From the NCBI GenBank assembly GCA_030247675.1, contig JAOTRX010000005.1, positions 248,001-312,000 on the forward strand: a stretch of 64,000 nucleotides of DNA. The letters run 5' to 3'. Below are positions 37,341 to 47,248 of the stretch, in pieces. Position numbers and translations under genes: made by a program. This DNA comes from Desulforhopalus sp. (GTDB lineage Bacteria > Desulfobacterota > Desulfobulbia > Desulfobulbales > Desulfocapsaceae). The notes under the pieces are model-generated. The model had not been told where the DNA came from. It ran no database searches and saw nothing but the letters and a program-made list of their open reading frames with translations. Every line of letters begins with the position of its first letter. Within the stretch, counting starts at the first letter, position 1.

Positions 37341-39194
37341 ATGAAAGATCTCATTCTGGCAATCCTGAATATCTTTAAATATGTTGGCAAAATATTCACA
37401 TTTATCAGAAATCTTTTCTTCAACACCTTGCTCTTTGCAGCATTGGCGATATTCTTGCTCACCTTTATCCCAAAAGAGGTAGCGCACATCCCTGTGCAAA
37501 GCATTCTTCGGCTTGATATATATGGTGATATCGTCGAGGAAAAACAGATGGTTAGCTCAATTGAACAAGTCCTCGGAGATTCTGTTGATCCGGAATCGAC
37601 CCCAGCGGAAACCGTCCTGCAGGATATTCTTGATATCATCGACAGTGCCGCAACTGACAACCGAATTACTGCCCTATTGCTCAACCTTAAGCATATGGAC
37701 AGTGCCGGCCTGAACCAGTTGCAGATGATCGGCCAGGCCTTGGTCAAATTCAGAAAAACGGGCAAGACCGTTGTTGCCGCCGAAGACTACTACACGCAAG
37801 CACAGTATTATTTAGCATCCTATGCCGACAAAATTTTCCTGAACCCGATGGGTGGTGTAGATATCCACGGATTTGGCGTATATCGCCTCTACTTTAAAGA
37901 GGCAATGGAAAAACTGGCCATCAATTACAACATTTTCAAGGTCGGCTCCTATAAATCGGCACTGGAGCCATTCACCAGGAACGACATGTCACCGGAGGAT
38001 CGCAAGCAAAATGACATCTGGCTTTCAGCCCTCTGGAAGGTTTACAAGAATGACATCATCCAACAGCGAAAATTATCGCAGGAAACCCTTGATAACTATA
38101 CTGCCAATATTACCCAATCCCTGCAAAACACCAAGGGTGATACAGCACAACTCGCTCTCCAAACAGGTTTGGTTGACCAGCTGGCAACCAGAGAAGATGT
38201 CACCAAACACCTGACCACTTTGGCAAAAGCTGTCCATAATGAACCGCCCTTGGTTGCTTCATCTGAGTACCTGAGCACCATCACCCCTTCCTACGGACAA
38301 ATCGACTGGCAAGGCGATAAAATTGGCCTTATCATCGCTGAGGGCAATATCCTTCCTGGCAAACAGCCGCCGGGTGTTATTGGCGGCGATTCTCTGGCGA
38401 CACTGATCAAAAAAGCTCGTGAAGACAAGCAGATTAAAGGGCTTGTTCTGCGAATAAATTCTGGTGGTGGCTCTGCATTTGCTTCTGAGATTATTCGCCA
38501 GGAATTATTACTGTTTCAGAAGAAGGGCAAACCGGTAGTAGTTTCAATGGGGGCTGTTGCTGCCTCCGGTGGCTACTGGATTGCCGCCGATGCAGACGAA
38601 ATTTGGGCCTCCGAAGCAACCATTACCGGCTCGATAGGCATTTTCGGGGCTATACCAACCTTTGAGAAAACCCTCTCTTCCCTTGGTATACATAGCGACG
38701 GCACCGGAACCACCCCGCTTGCGGCAGGTCTCGATCTTACCCAGCCCCTGCCGGAATCACTCAAAGGCGCTATCCAGTTAGCAATTGCTTATAGTTACGA
38801 TCAATTCTTACAAATCGTCGCCACCGGCCGAGAGATCGAGAAAGCTCGGGTCGCCGAGCTAGCCGAGGGCCGGGTATATGATGGCAAAGCGGCCTTGTCT
38901 CATGGCCTCGTTGACAAGCTAGGCTCCATCGATGAGGCCGTTGAGGCGGCGGCCAAATTAGCTGATATTACCGACTATAGTACCGAGTACATACGCTCTG
39001 CACCAACTGTCAAGGAGCAGCTGCTGCAATTCTTTACAACTCATATCGGGTCACTAATCTCCGTCTTTGCTGCCCATGAAAATTCACTGCTCAATAAGAT
39101 CAATAAAATAATGGCAGACAAGTTTGACGAGCTAGCTTTCCTCGATGATCCCCGCGGAATTTATGCGCACTGTCTCATAAAACTGACATTCTGA
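37341..39194 (+). CDS. sppA: Signal peptide peptidase SppA, long (67K) type
   Basis: A 617-residue inner-membrane serine protease made of two S49 domains. A membrane anchor lies around residues 25-45 (LFFNTLLFAALAIFLLTF). The N-terminal domain carries the catalytic Lys in KVGSYKSALEPFTRNDMS. The C-terminal domain carries the nucleophile in AVAASGGYWIAADAD, then ATITGSIGIF. It digests remnant signal peptides in the periplasm-facing active site. ATG 37341 is chosen; a TTG at 37272 would add 23 non-matching residues. A bidirectional terminator follows. Confidence 0.93.
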   Translation: MKDLILAILNIFKYVGKIFTFIRNLFFNTLLFAALAIFLLTFIPKEVAHIPVQSILRLDIYGDIVEEKQMVSSIEQVLGDSVDPESTPAETVLQDILDIIDSAATDNRITALLLNLKHMDSAGLNQLQMIGQALVKFRKTGKTVVAAEDYYTQAQYYLASYADKIFLNPMGGVDIHGFGVYRLYFKEAMEKLAINYNIFKVGSYKSALEPFTRNDMSPEDRKQNDIWLSALWKVYKNDIIQQRKLSQETLDNYTANITQSLQNTKGDTAQLALQTGLVDQLATREDVTKHLTTLAKAVHNEPPLVASSEYLSTITPSYGQIDWQGDKIGLIIAEGNILPGKQPPGVIGGDSLATLIKKAREDKQIKGLVLRINSGGGSAFASEIIRQELLLFQKKGKPVVVSMGAVAASGGYWIAADADEIWASEATITGSIGIFGAIPTFEKTLSSLGIHSDGTGTTPLAAGLDLTQPLPESLKGAIQLAIAYSYDQFLQIVATGREIEKARVAELAEGRVYDGKAALSHGLVDKLGSIDEAVEAAAKLADITDYSTEYIRSAPTVKEQLLQFFTTHIGSLISVFAAHENSLLNKINKIMADKFDELAFLDDPRGIYAHCLIKLTF

Positions 39195-39275
39195 TTTTAG
39201 TACCTTTAGGGGAAAATAAAAATGACTGGGTAGTGTCTTCGCTCAAGCACTTACTGGGATGGAAATGGAATAGGC

Positions 39276-39324
39276 AAAAAAATGGAGCAACGCCTTCAAT
39301 AGTTTCAGACGCTGCTCCATTTTT
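39276..39324. terminator. Bidirectional terminator between sppA and the PilZ gene
   Basis: Arms 39278-39289 and 39313-39324 are exact 12-base complements, with A-runs on the left and T-runs on the right. RNA from either strand would form the hairpin followed by U residues. It lies between two convergent genes, sppA (ends 39194) and the PilZ gene (ends 39369). Confidence 0.85.
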
Positions 39325-39368
39325 AGATTTTCTTTCGCGCAGAATGAGAGTCCGGCGCCAGCTCTCAT

Positions 39369-39770
39369 CTAGGATTGAAACCCAGACTCATCCTCGTAAT
39401 CGAATTCCGGAATTGCATTCATCGTGAGATCAAGCCACTCCCATGGGGCATCAAGGATTTTGAACCCGATCTCAACACGCCCATGTGTAGCCTCTGTCTT
39501 TTTCCAACACGGCTTCGCCAGCAAACGGTAATGCTTACCCCCTCCCGACAAAATAGCCGTATAAGTGTGTTTTTCGGCATTAAACGAATCAGGAATTCCA
39601 GTCATCCTAAACCCGCCGATCGAGAGGTCCTGAATATTACCACCGATTACACTCTTCCCATCGGCAAGATCACCAACAAATCCGGACAACCCAGCCCTCC
39701 GGTATTTCCTTCTCATCTGACCAAACCGAAAATCGCTACCCGAATTCGTGAGTTTTTCCAATTGCTCCAT
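39369..39770 (-). CDS. PilZ domain protein (putative c-di-GMP receptor)
   Basis: A 133-residue single-domain protein. The PilZ signature is visible: RRKYRRAGLSG supplies the RxxxR-type c-di-GMP site and IQDLSIGGFRMTG the D/NxSxxG motif. It would bind cyclic di-GMP in the cytoplasm and act on a partner. It lies 118 bases downstream of the M16 peptidase gene on the same strand and ends at a bidirectional terminator. No diguanylate cyclase or phosphodiesterase lies in this window, so the target is unknown. Confidence 0.82.
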   Translation of the reverse strand: MEQLEKLTNSGSDFRFGQMRRKYRRAGLSGFVGDLADGKSVIGGNIQDLSIGGFRMTGIPDSFNAEKHTYTAILSGGGKHYRLLAKPCWKKTEATHGRVEIGFKILDAPWEWLDLTMNAIPEFDYEDESGFQS

Positions 39771-39888
39771 GGCGCTCTCCTTCCATCACATAGCAAAATG
39801 TTGTGTAGCAACCCTGCATTTATTATATCTTTGCTAAAATTATATAGCATCTCCATCTGGTAATAAACACAGAAAAACATACCGGACG

Positions 39889-42777
39889 TCATTCTGTAAC
39901 AACTGAAACCCGTTTCGACATCTTTTTGGAATCTCCGCTAGGGAGGACTTTGGCCACTGCCAGCCGTGAATTATCGAAATATTTTTCGGCAAGTTGATGA
40001 AGGTCCTTCTCATTGACTGCCGAATAATCACTGAGGATTGTTTTCGGCCACTCGAATAACTGGGGATATCTGCTGGAAAGGGCGAGCACTGACGACAGCC
40101 AATAGCGATTGGTTCGGATTGTGTCGGTGATCGAAGTTACCATGGGTCTTTGCGCTCGAACCAGCTCATCGGTACTTATTCCGTCGACTTTTAATCTTTC
40201 TGATATTTCGATAATTTCCTTGATTATTGCTTCTTCTGTGCCGGGCTTTACAATTACCTGCGCCATCAAGAAGCCGAAACCCTTGTATACCCGACTATTA
40301 TAACTCGACACAGTCGGCGAATAGGCCGCTCCCATTTTTTCCCTGATAACTTTTCTAATCCTGTCCTCAAAAACATCGGACAACATCTGCAGTCTTCTTG
40401 TCCGGCCGATGTCCCAAAAATCATCGGTTGGCCAGGCCACCACAATGAGAGACTTGTCTATCGAAGTGTTGACATCAACCAAAAGCTTCTTCCCAACCGG
40501 AAAGCGAACCTCTGCCGTATCGGGAATGCGTGGGCCTTGCAGGGAAACCCCGCCAAAATACTTACTGAGGCAGCGTACGACTTCAGCGGAGTCAAAATCT
40601 CCAACGACGGAAAGCTCCAAATCCCTTGGCTGAGTAAAGCTTTTGGCCCACTCTGCCAAATCCGCATACTGTATGCTGGCGACAGCATTCCACGGAGGAA
40701 GACCAAAGTGCTGATTACCGGCGGCCAAAAAAGGCTGCACATCAAGAGCCATAGCTCCATCGATTTCCTGACTGAGTTTTTGATACATCTGTTCCACTTT
40801 TTTCCGGACGTTGCCGAACTGATTCTCCCGAAAGCCATGATCATACAGAAGGGTATGAAGCATCTGCACCAAGAGTTCAAAATCTTTAAACAAAGAATTG
40901 CCAGACCAAGAAAAGGCAGTCTCCCCGATGTGAAATTTCAAACTTACTGAACTGCCTGCTATTATCGTGTCAAGCGCTGATTGAGAGAGGCGTCCCGAAC
41001 CAGAAACATTTATGATATCCTCAGCAAGCATTGCCATTCCCGATGAGGGTTCACTTTGTTCACCATTTCCATAGCTAGCCAAGATCTGAACACTGTTTTT
41101 CTGAAAATCAGTCTTTTTGAGATTGATGATCAAACCATTGGCTAGAACAAGTTTTTGTACGCCTATTTCTTTGAAATGGCTAGTTTTGGGTTCTTGTTCC
41201 GGGAAAGCCGCAAGAGGGAGATAGGGAAAGGTGTCGTTGTTTCTCGCCACCGGGCCGACGATTTGTTCCTGAACTGATTTCCTGTATTGATCCGCAACTA
41301 CCTTCGCCCCATCTTCTGGAAGTTCTACATCGCCAGTCACCGATACCAGCCTGCTATCGTGATTCCATACCTTGCGGAATTGCCTATTGACCTGGTCGAC
41401 AGTGATCTGTTCGACGATTGGACCGTACAAAGCTTTTTCCTGTTGAGGAGACTGATATACCCGATTGCTCCCCAAATGCCGGAGTAGCTTTTGGGCCAGC
41501 ATCCGCGAGTCTTCCGTTTTGGCGGTGAGGACATTGGAATCCAACTCAGCAAGTATCTCCTTTCTGCTCCGCAGCACTTCCTGCTCGGTAAAACCATACT
41601 CAATTGCCTGCCGAAGTGTTTTATCAAGTAAACCAAGACTTTCCTGCCATTTCCCGGCATCCGTTTGTGCCGATATTGCTCCGTAACCGATCCTATCAAT
41701 GATATCGTCGGCATTAAAGGTGGCACGAGAAAAGGGTGGTTTCTTTTCTTCCTGTACCTGCTGCAACCGATAGCCCATAATCATCGTCCCCATCAATTGA
41801 ATAAGCTCCTCCTTCTCCAACTCCAGCGAGTCATTCCTCGGCTGCAGGTCCCAGAATGACTCGATAGACACATTGGTTTTACCGAGCTCAGGTTCGTGGT
41901 GATAGAAACCCTCAATACCCTTATGTGCTAAGCTCCCGAATTCAGGATAACCAGGCCTTTTTCCAGCGGAGCTTAGTTGCGAAAAATGTATCTCAATAAG
42001 CTTCTCGGCGACCTTAGGTTGCATATCCCCGACGACGATAAGTATCATGTTTTCAGGATGATACCATGTGTCATAAAAGGATTTCAGAATAGCACGATTG
42101 GCACCCTGCAGACTGCTTTCCGTGCCAATCACCATCCGTTTGGCAATTTTTGTCCCGCGAAATGCGTATTCCATGCTGGCAACCTGCGTTCTATACGCAG
42201 CAGAATCGCGGGCGCGCTTCTCGGCGAGGATTACTCCTCGTTCCTGGTCGATTTGGTCCTCCTCAAGCTTGGCCCGCCGGGCATAATCGGCCATTACCGA
42301 AAAACCGGTATTGAGTTCCTTTTCCGAGCCGTTTGGCAGCAGGATGTTATAGACAGTTTGATCAAAGGTTGTATGGGCATTGGCATCGCTCCCAAAATTC
42401 ATCCCAATGGATTGAAAATATTCAACGAGACTTCCTGCCGGAAAATTTTCCGTCCCTTTAAACATCATGTGTTCGAGAAAATGTGCGAGTCCACGTTGAT
42501 CATCGTTTTCGTGCAGTGAACCAGCTTGAATATAAAGGTCAATAGCTACGCGATTTTTCGGTTCTTGATTTTTTAATAAAATGTATCGAAAACCGTTGGC
42601 CAGTGTCCCGTAATGTAATTCCGGATCAGGGGCAAGATCACTAACCGTCCATGGCCAGTTGGAAAGTGAGTCTGAGGTACCGCCGTAAAGGCTTGAGGCA
42701 AAACTTGTAAGTACCAGAAAAACGCTCGAAATGAGCCATAACCGCATGAAAAACTTCTTTACCAAAAATCTCTTCAT
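39889..42777 (-). CDS. M16 family zinc metallopeptidase (pitrilysin/insulinase type)
   Basis: A 962-residue exported protein with the full two-module M16 architecture. A signal peptide is visible (RLWLISSVFLVLTSFASSLYG). The first module has the inverted zinc motif GLAHFLEHMMFKGTE (HxxEH) and the third ligand in the RGVILAEKRARDS region about 75 residues on. The second half is an inactive or degenerate M16 module, with late VIREKMGAAYSPTVSSY. It probably degrades peptides in the periplasm. ATG 42777 has AGGGAAAT upstream; the longer frame to 42846 does not. A second internal ATG at 42747 is also possible. Confidence 0.92.
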   Translation of the reverse strand: MKRFLVKKFFMRLWLISSVFLVLTSFASSLYGGTSDSLSNWPWTVSDLAPDPELHYGTLANGFRYILLKNQEPKNRVAIDLYIQAGSLHENDDQRGLAHFLEHMMFKGTENFPAGSLVEYFQSIGMNFGSDANAHTTFDQTVYNILLPNGSEKELNTGFSVMADYARRAKLEEDQIDQERGVILAEKRARDSAAYRTQVASMEYAFRGTKIAKRMVIGTESSLQGANRAILKSFYDTWYHPENMILIVVGDMQPKVAEKLIEIHFSQLSSAGKRPGYPEFGSLAHKGIEGFYHHEPELGKTNVSIESFWDLQPRNDSLELEKEELIQLMGTMIMGYRLQQVQEEKKPPFSRATFNADDIIDRIGYGAISAQTDAGKWQESLGLLDKTLRQAIEYGFTEQEVLRSRKEILAELDSNVLTAKTEDSRMLAQKLLRHLGSNRVYQSPQQEKALYGPIVEQITVDQVNRQFRKVWNHDSRLVSVTGDVELPEDGAKVVADQYRKSVQEQIVGPVARNNDTFPYLPLAAFPEQEPKTSHFKEIGVQKLVLANGLIINLKKTDFQKNSVQILASYGNGEQSEPSSGMAMLAEDIINVSGSGRLSQSALDTIIAGSSVSLKFHIGETAFSWSGNSLFKDFELLVQMLHTLLYDHGFRENQFGNVRKKVEQMYQKLSQEIDGAMALDVQPFLAAGNQHFGLPPWNAVASIQYADLAEWAKSFTQPRDLELSVVGDFDSAEVVRCLSKYFGGVSLQGPRIPDTAEVRFPVGKKLLVDVNTSIDKSLIVVAWPTDDFWDIGRTRRLQMLSDVFEDRIRKVIREKMGAAYSPTVSSYNSRVYKGFGFLMAQVIVKPGTEEAIIKEIIEISERLKVDGISTDELVRAQRPMVTSITDTIRTNRYWLSSVLALSSRYPQLFEWPKTILSDYSAVNEKDLHQLAEKYFDNSRLAVAKVLPSGDSKKMSKRVSVVTE

Positions 42778-43100
42778 TTGTTCTATTTCCCTAGTATTTT
42801 CTGAATATTTTGCACTGTACGCCAGAAAGACTTCATCAAAAAACAAACCGCCAAATACCGATAGGCCACCAATCCCGCCCCTAGCCTGGGGTAATTATAA
42901 TGCTCAATCGTCACCGCGTAACTCCAGGCAACATACATTCATTGCTTATGGGAAATAAATCTTATATCCTAGTAGATTTGTCAGTCGATTATTTCCTGTT
43001 CCCTTCCCGAAAAACACCTTTTTTTCATAACAGGAGTGGTGTAGAAGTAGGGCCTCTTCTTACCATTTCGCGATATTCTTGCCATTTATTCTAACTCTTT
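42778..43100. other. Intergenic region between M16 peptidase and acyltransferase genes
   Basis: A 323-base divergent spacer with no supported gene. It must hold the promoters for both flanking genes, but no convincing -35/-10 pair stood out. A 64-codon plus-strand frame (42900-43094) has no ribosome site or family signal and is not accepted. Confidence 0.5.
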
Positions 43101-44024
43101 ATGAAATTAAAACATAAACTCGAATACATACTCCTCCGGTCAGTTGTCTTTTTTATCAACCTTCTCCCCGTTCCGATAATCCTGTTCCTGTGCACAACTA
43201 TCGGATATCTCGCCTGGGTGATCTTCCCCTTCCGTATCAAGGTTGCCTATAAAAACCTTTCCACGGTATTTCCGGAACTGGACCATGACGGCAAGCTGCG
43301 ACTGTTGCGAAAAGTATATCTACAATTTACCAGAACCTTTGGTCTGGTCTTCATTCTACACCGCAAGAGTCTTACCAAACTGGTGACTCATGCTCGAATA
43401 TCCGGGAGAGACCAGATTGATGCCGCACTACGGCAAGGCAAAGGCGTAATTCTGACCACCATTCATGCCAGCTGGTTTGAGGCCTACTTTGCCTGGTTCA
43501 ATATCGCCGGGTTGCCGACTAGTCTAATCTACCAAAAACAGAGCAACCCTCTTTCCGATGAATATTTTGTACGCCAGCGATGCCGCTATGGAACAAGCCT
43601 GGTCCATCTCAGCAGCTATGACGGGATGAAGGCCTATGAGAAGGCCCTGACCGATAATAGATTGCTCATCGTCAGTCTTGATCAAAGCTATACCAGTCGC
43701 GGAACCAGGGTGGAATTCTTCAACCGGCCATTGGCATGCGCCAAAGGGGCCGGTATCCTCCGTCTGCGTAGCGGCGCTCCGGTCTTCACCAGTGTCTATT
43801 ACATGAAAGACGGCGAGCTGCATATCGATTTCGCTGAAGTTCAGCTGCCATATTATGACGCCATCAACGAGGAAAACATCCAAGACATCTCGTCTCGTTG
43901 CCTCAAACTTTATGAACCATTTATCAGGCAGTATCCGGAACAGTGGTTTAGCCTCTTCCATCGCCTCTGGACTAAAAAGGATTATCCACCGGTAAAGCGT
44001 TCGTTCAGGCAAATATTCTTTTAG
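43101..44024 (+). CDS. LpxL/HtrB-type lysophospholipid/lipid A acyltransferase
   Basis: A 307-residue inner-membrane protein. The N-terminal hydrophobic helix (VVFFINLLPVPIILFLCTTIGY) precedes the acyltransferase domain, whose HX4E catalytic motif is HASWFE near residue 120. LIVSLDQSY and a following glycine-rich stretch match the LpxL/LpxM family. It should add a secondary acyl chain from acyl-ACP to lipid A, or acylate a related lipid. It is followed by msbA and an O-antigen ligase gene, so an LPS role is well supported by context. Which position it acylates is not evident. Confidence 0.85.
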   Translation: MKLKHKLEYILLRSVVFFINLLPVPIILFLCTTIGYLAWVIFPFRIKVAYKNLSTVFPELDHDGKLRLLRKVYLQFTRTFGLVFILHRKSLTKLVTHARISGRDQIDAALRQGKGVILTTIHASWFEAYFAWFNIAGLPTSLIYQKQSNPLSDEYFVRQRCRYGTSLVHLSSYDGMKAYEKALTDNRLLIVSLDQSYTSRGTRVEFFNRPLACAKGAGILRLRSGAPVFTSVYYMKDGELHIDFAEVQLPYYDAINEENIQDISSRCLKLYEPFIRQYPEQWFSLFHRLWTKKDYPPVKRSFRQIFF

Positions 44025-44239
44025 CGAATAGCAGGTTAAAAAATTGGTAATAAAAACCAGTATGGAACCGCCCAATAATTACCCGGCTTCGTTAAAGCCA
44101 CCCAAATATTCCTTTAATATTCGAGGCCTCTAGTGTATTACTAGAGACGTTCTCCACAAAACAAGAAACCACCCCGGCAGTCGAAAGCTTCTTCAGTTTC
44201 CAACTGCCTTTTTCATTTTTAACGGCGTCCCATCCACTC

Positions 44240-45967
44240 ATGACAAACAAAGAAATTATCAAGCGATTATATCTGGTTATAAAACCATATCGATACAAAC
44301 TCCTCACGGCAATGCTGGCGATGATTTTCGTGGCCGGTTTTACCGGGTTGCAAGCCTACCTGGTAAAAGACCTGCTCGACAAGATCTTCATGGAAAAAGA
44401 CATCTTCTTCCTGAAGCTTTTGCCACTGGTCGTCGTCCTCATTTTCTTTTTGAAAGGCGTGGCCTATTACATCTACACCATGCTTCTGGAGCGGGTCGGC
44501 CAATCGGTGATTCGTGACTTTCGCCTGCAGATCTTCAACCACATTCACAAGCAGTCGCTGTCCTTCTTTAACAAGATGCCGACCGGAACACTGATGTCCC
44601 GCATTGTTTCCGACGTCACCCTGCTGCAACAGGCTGTATCCAATGCCCTGGTCGGCTCGGTGCGTGACTTTTTTCAGGTTATTATCCTTCTTGGCGTGGT
44701 CTTTTTCATGAACTGGCGTCTAGCGATGATTTCCTTCGTCGTCTTGCCGGTCGCAGCGTATCCGATCATTAGATTCGGAAGACTGTTCAGGAGATTGAGC
44801 ACCTCAACCCAAGAGGAAGTGGCCAATGTTTCAAATATCCTTCATGAAACCATCACCGGCAATCGCATTGTCAAGGCCTTTTCCAAGGAAGAATACGAGG
44901 GCAATCGATTCCTGCAACAGGTGAGTAAACTCTTTTTTCTCACCATGAAAGACGCAAAGTATCGCTGCATGCAGCATCCGCTCATGGAGTTTATCGGCGG
45001 GGCGGCGATTGCCGTTATCATCTGGTTTGGAGGAAACGAAGTAATTAATGGTGGCGCCACTCCTGGCACCTTCTTTGCCTTTCTTACGGCCTTGATTGCT
45101 GCCTACGAGCCGGTGAAGGGAGTTACCCGGATCAACTCTGCTATTCAGCAGGGACTTGCTGCTGCAACCCGGGTCTTTGCTATTCTCGACATTGAACCTG
45201 AAATTCAAGATAAAAAAGATGCCTTTCCCCTTCCACCTTTTACCTCTTTGATCGAATTCAAGAACCTTACCTACCGCTATGATGAAGAATCGCCGGTGCT
45301 TACCGATATCAACCTCTCCGTTCCGGCGGGTGAGGCCTTGGCAATAGTCGGTCCCAGCGGTGGCGGGAAAACCACCTTCACCAATCTCATTCCTCGTTTT
45401 CTTGATTTAAAGGAAGGGAGCATAATTATAGACGGCAACGATATCCGCGATGTCACGGTTGCCTCGCTTCGAGGTCAAATTGCCATGGTGACGCAGCAGA
45501 CAATTCTTTTCAACGATACTGTGCGAAACAACATTGCCTACGGGGACCTGCAGGCATCAGAACAGGAGATCCGGCAGGCAGCTCAAGCCGCTTATGCCCT
45601 GGATTTCATTGAGGCCCTGCCCCTGGGATTCGATACCATCATCGGCGAGGGAGGAGCCAGGCTTTCCGGCGGTGAACGTCAGCGTGTATCCATAGCCAGG
45701 GCCATTTTGAAAAATGCGCCAATTCTTATCCTTGACGAAGCGACATCGGCTCTTGACACCGAATCGGAGCGAGAAGTCCAAAAAGCCTTAGAAAACCTCA
45801 TGAAGGATCGAACAACTTTTGTTATAGCTCACCGTCTCTCGACTATTAAAAACGCCTCACGAATAATCGTTATAAAAGATGGGCGGATCGTTGAGCAGGG
45901 CACCCACGATACACTTATCGCCCTGAAAGGTGAGTACGAACTGCTTTACAATATGCAATACAAATAA
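44240..45967 (+). CDS. msbA: Lipid A export ABC transporter MsbA
   Basis: A 575-residue half-transporter. Six membrane helices lie in residues about 15-310 (for example LLTAMLAMIFVAGFTGLQAY and a later FFMNWRLAMISFVVLPVAAY). The nucleotide-binding domain has GPSGGGKTTFTNLI (Walker A), RLSGGERQRVSIARA (signature), ILILDEATSALD (Walker B) and the switch His in IAHRLST. The homodimer flips lipid A-core across the inner membrane. Neighbours are an LpxL-like acyltransferase and an O-antigen ligase, which favour MsbA over a general lipid or drug exporter. Confidence 0.9.
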   Translation: MTNKEIIKRLYLVIKPYRYKLLTAMLAMIFVAGFTGLQAYLVKDLLDKIFMEKDIFFLKLLPLVVVLIFFLKGVAYYIYTMLLERVGQSVIRDFRLQIFNHIHKQSLSFFNKMPTGTLMSRIVSDVTLLQQAVSNALVGSVRDFFQVIILLGVVFFMNWRLAMISFVVLPVAAYPIIRFGRLFRRLSTSTQEEVANVSNILHETITGNRIVKAFSKEEYEGNRFLQQVSKLFFLTMKDAKYRCMQHPLMEFIGGAAIAVIIWFGGNEVINGGATPGTFFAFLTALIAAYEPVKGVTRINSAIQQGLAAATRVFAILDIEPEIQDKKDAFPLPPFTSLIEFKNLTYRYDEESPVLTDINLSVPAGEALAIVGPSGGGKTTFTNLIPRFLDLKEGSIIIDGNDIRDVTVASLRGQIAMVTQQTILFNDTVRNNIAYGDLQASEQEIRQAAQAAYALDFIEALPLGFDTIIGEGGARLSGGERQRVSIARAILKNAPILILDEATSALDTESEREVQKALENLMKDRTTFVIAHRLSTIKNASRIIVIKDGRIVEQGTHDTLIALKGEYELLYNMQYK

Positions 45968-46042
45968 ATGCCAGTGGCAAAGGAATAATCTCGACGTACT
46001 TCCAGTCGATAACTCAGCAACCCAAGTACAGATGACGGCATA

Positions 46043-47248
46043 ATGAGAAAACTCGGCCAGTTTCGCAATATGACCAAGACAGCGGGGGTTTTCTGCATCG
46101 TTCTCTGCTGCTTTTTCATCCCCTTCTCTACTTCTTTGATGGGGGCAACCGCGTCGCTTGCCGTGGTATTTTGGCTATTATCCGGCGATGTTCTTACCCT
46201 TCCCCGGCTATTGCAACAGAACGTGTCGGCATTCTTGGCAATTGCCCTGTTTTTGCTGCTTGCAATCGGTGTTTCGTACTCTGCCGCTCCCCTAAGTGAC
46301 GCCCTGGCATTTCTGAAGAAATATCGAGAGTTGGTGTATTTTGCCATGGTTGTTTCCCTGTTCCTGGCAAATGATGGTGCAGCAAAACTGGCGGAAGACA
46401 GCTTTGTCGCAGGATGTATCGTTCTTTTATTTGTCTCCTACGGAATCTTTTTTTCGATTATCCCTTCTGAGCGCTTTGGCCATTCGATCGTCTATCATAT
46501 TACCCACAGCTTTTTCATGGCCATTCTGGCCTTCTGGTGCCTGCAAAGGGCCTTCGACTCCAAACAGTACATTTATTTCTGGCTAGGGATTTTCGTAGCG
46601 ACGTCAATCAACCTTTTTTATATCGCACCCGGCCGTACCGGCATGCTGGTGTATCTTGCATTGGTAGTTCTCTCGGTATTTCAACGTCTTTCCTTGAGGA
46701 AATCAGTACTGGCAATATTTTTGGTCTTTTTGGCGATCGGCATCGCTTTTTCCACATCAAGTAATTTTTCCAACCGCGTAACCGAGGCCATTAAAGAGGT
46801 CAAGGAATACCATGCCTCGTGGTCGCGGACATCTCTTGGAATGCGCTTGGACTGGGTTCGTAATGGCTTAGAGCTCATCGAGCAAAAGCCTGCCTTTGGG
46901 CACGGCACGGGATCGTTCCGGATAGTTCAAGACAAGATGTTGAAGAAAAAACGCGACCATTCCCTGCCAACCGACAACCCGCATAACGAATACATTCTTA
47001 TTGCCGTTCAGACAGGTATTGTTGGCCTGTTTTTGTTCGTGACCCTTCTTGCTTCACAGTTTATTTCAACTTTCAAGCTCCAACCACAGAGAAGGTATTT
47101 ATTGCAGGGGGTGATCGTCGCTGTGGCAGTAGGCTGTTTGATGAATTCGTTTCTTTTCGACTCCCATCCCGGCCATTTTTATGCAATAATATCTGCCATT
47201 CTTGCTGTTCCGGCGGTAAAACCCACCTCCTTGCAATTTAGACGGTAG
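46043..47248 (+). CDS. O-antigen ligase (WaaL-like) family protein
   Basis: A 401-residue protein with about ten to twelve membrane helices. The Wzy_C/O-antigen ligase region is at about residues 275-345, with RLDWVRNGLELIEQKPAFGHG and later the NPHNEYI motif containing the conserved His, before further helices. It should join O-antigen to lipid A-core on the periplasmic side. It comes 75 bases after msbA in the same direction. Its last 11 bases overlap, in the convergent orientation, the 3' end of the histidine kinase gene. A Wzy polymerase is the main alternative. Confidence 0.82.
   Translation: MRKLGQFRNMTKTAGVFCIVLCCFFIPFSTSLMGATASLAVVFWLLSGDVLTLPRLLQQNVSAFLAIALFLLLAIGVSYSAAPLSDALAFLKKYRELVYFAMVVSLFLANDGAAKLAEDSFVAGCIVLLFVSYGIFFSIIPSERFGHSIVYHITHSFFMAILAFWCLQRAFDSKQYIYFWLGIFVATSINLFYIAPGRTGMLVYLALVVLSVFQRLSLRKSVLAIFLVFLAIGIAFSTSSNFSNRVTEAIKEVKEYHASWSRTSLGMRLDWVRNGLELIEQKPAFGHGTGSFRIVQDKMLKKKRDHSLPTDNPHNEYILIAVQTGIVGLFLFVTLLASQFISTFKLQPQRRYLLQGVIVAVAVGCLMNSFLFDSHPGHFYAIISAILAVPAVKPTSLQFRR

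Noticed and set aside
41977..42519. 180-codon plus-strand frame within the M16 peptidase gene
   Set aside because: Antisense to the zinc-binding region, whose conservation explains the open frame.
44128..44146. Seven-base inverted repeat before msbA
   Set aside because: Short arms, no T run and no positional logic; likely chance.
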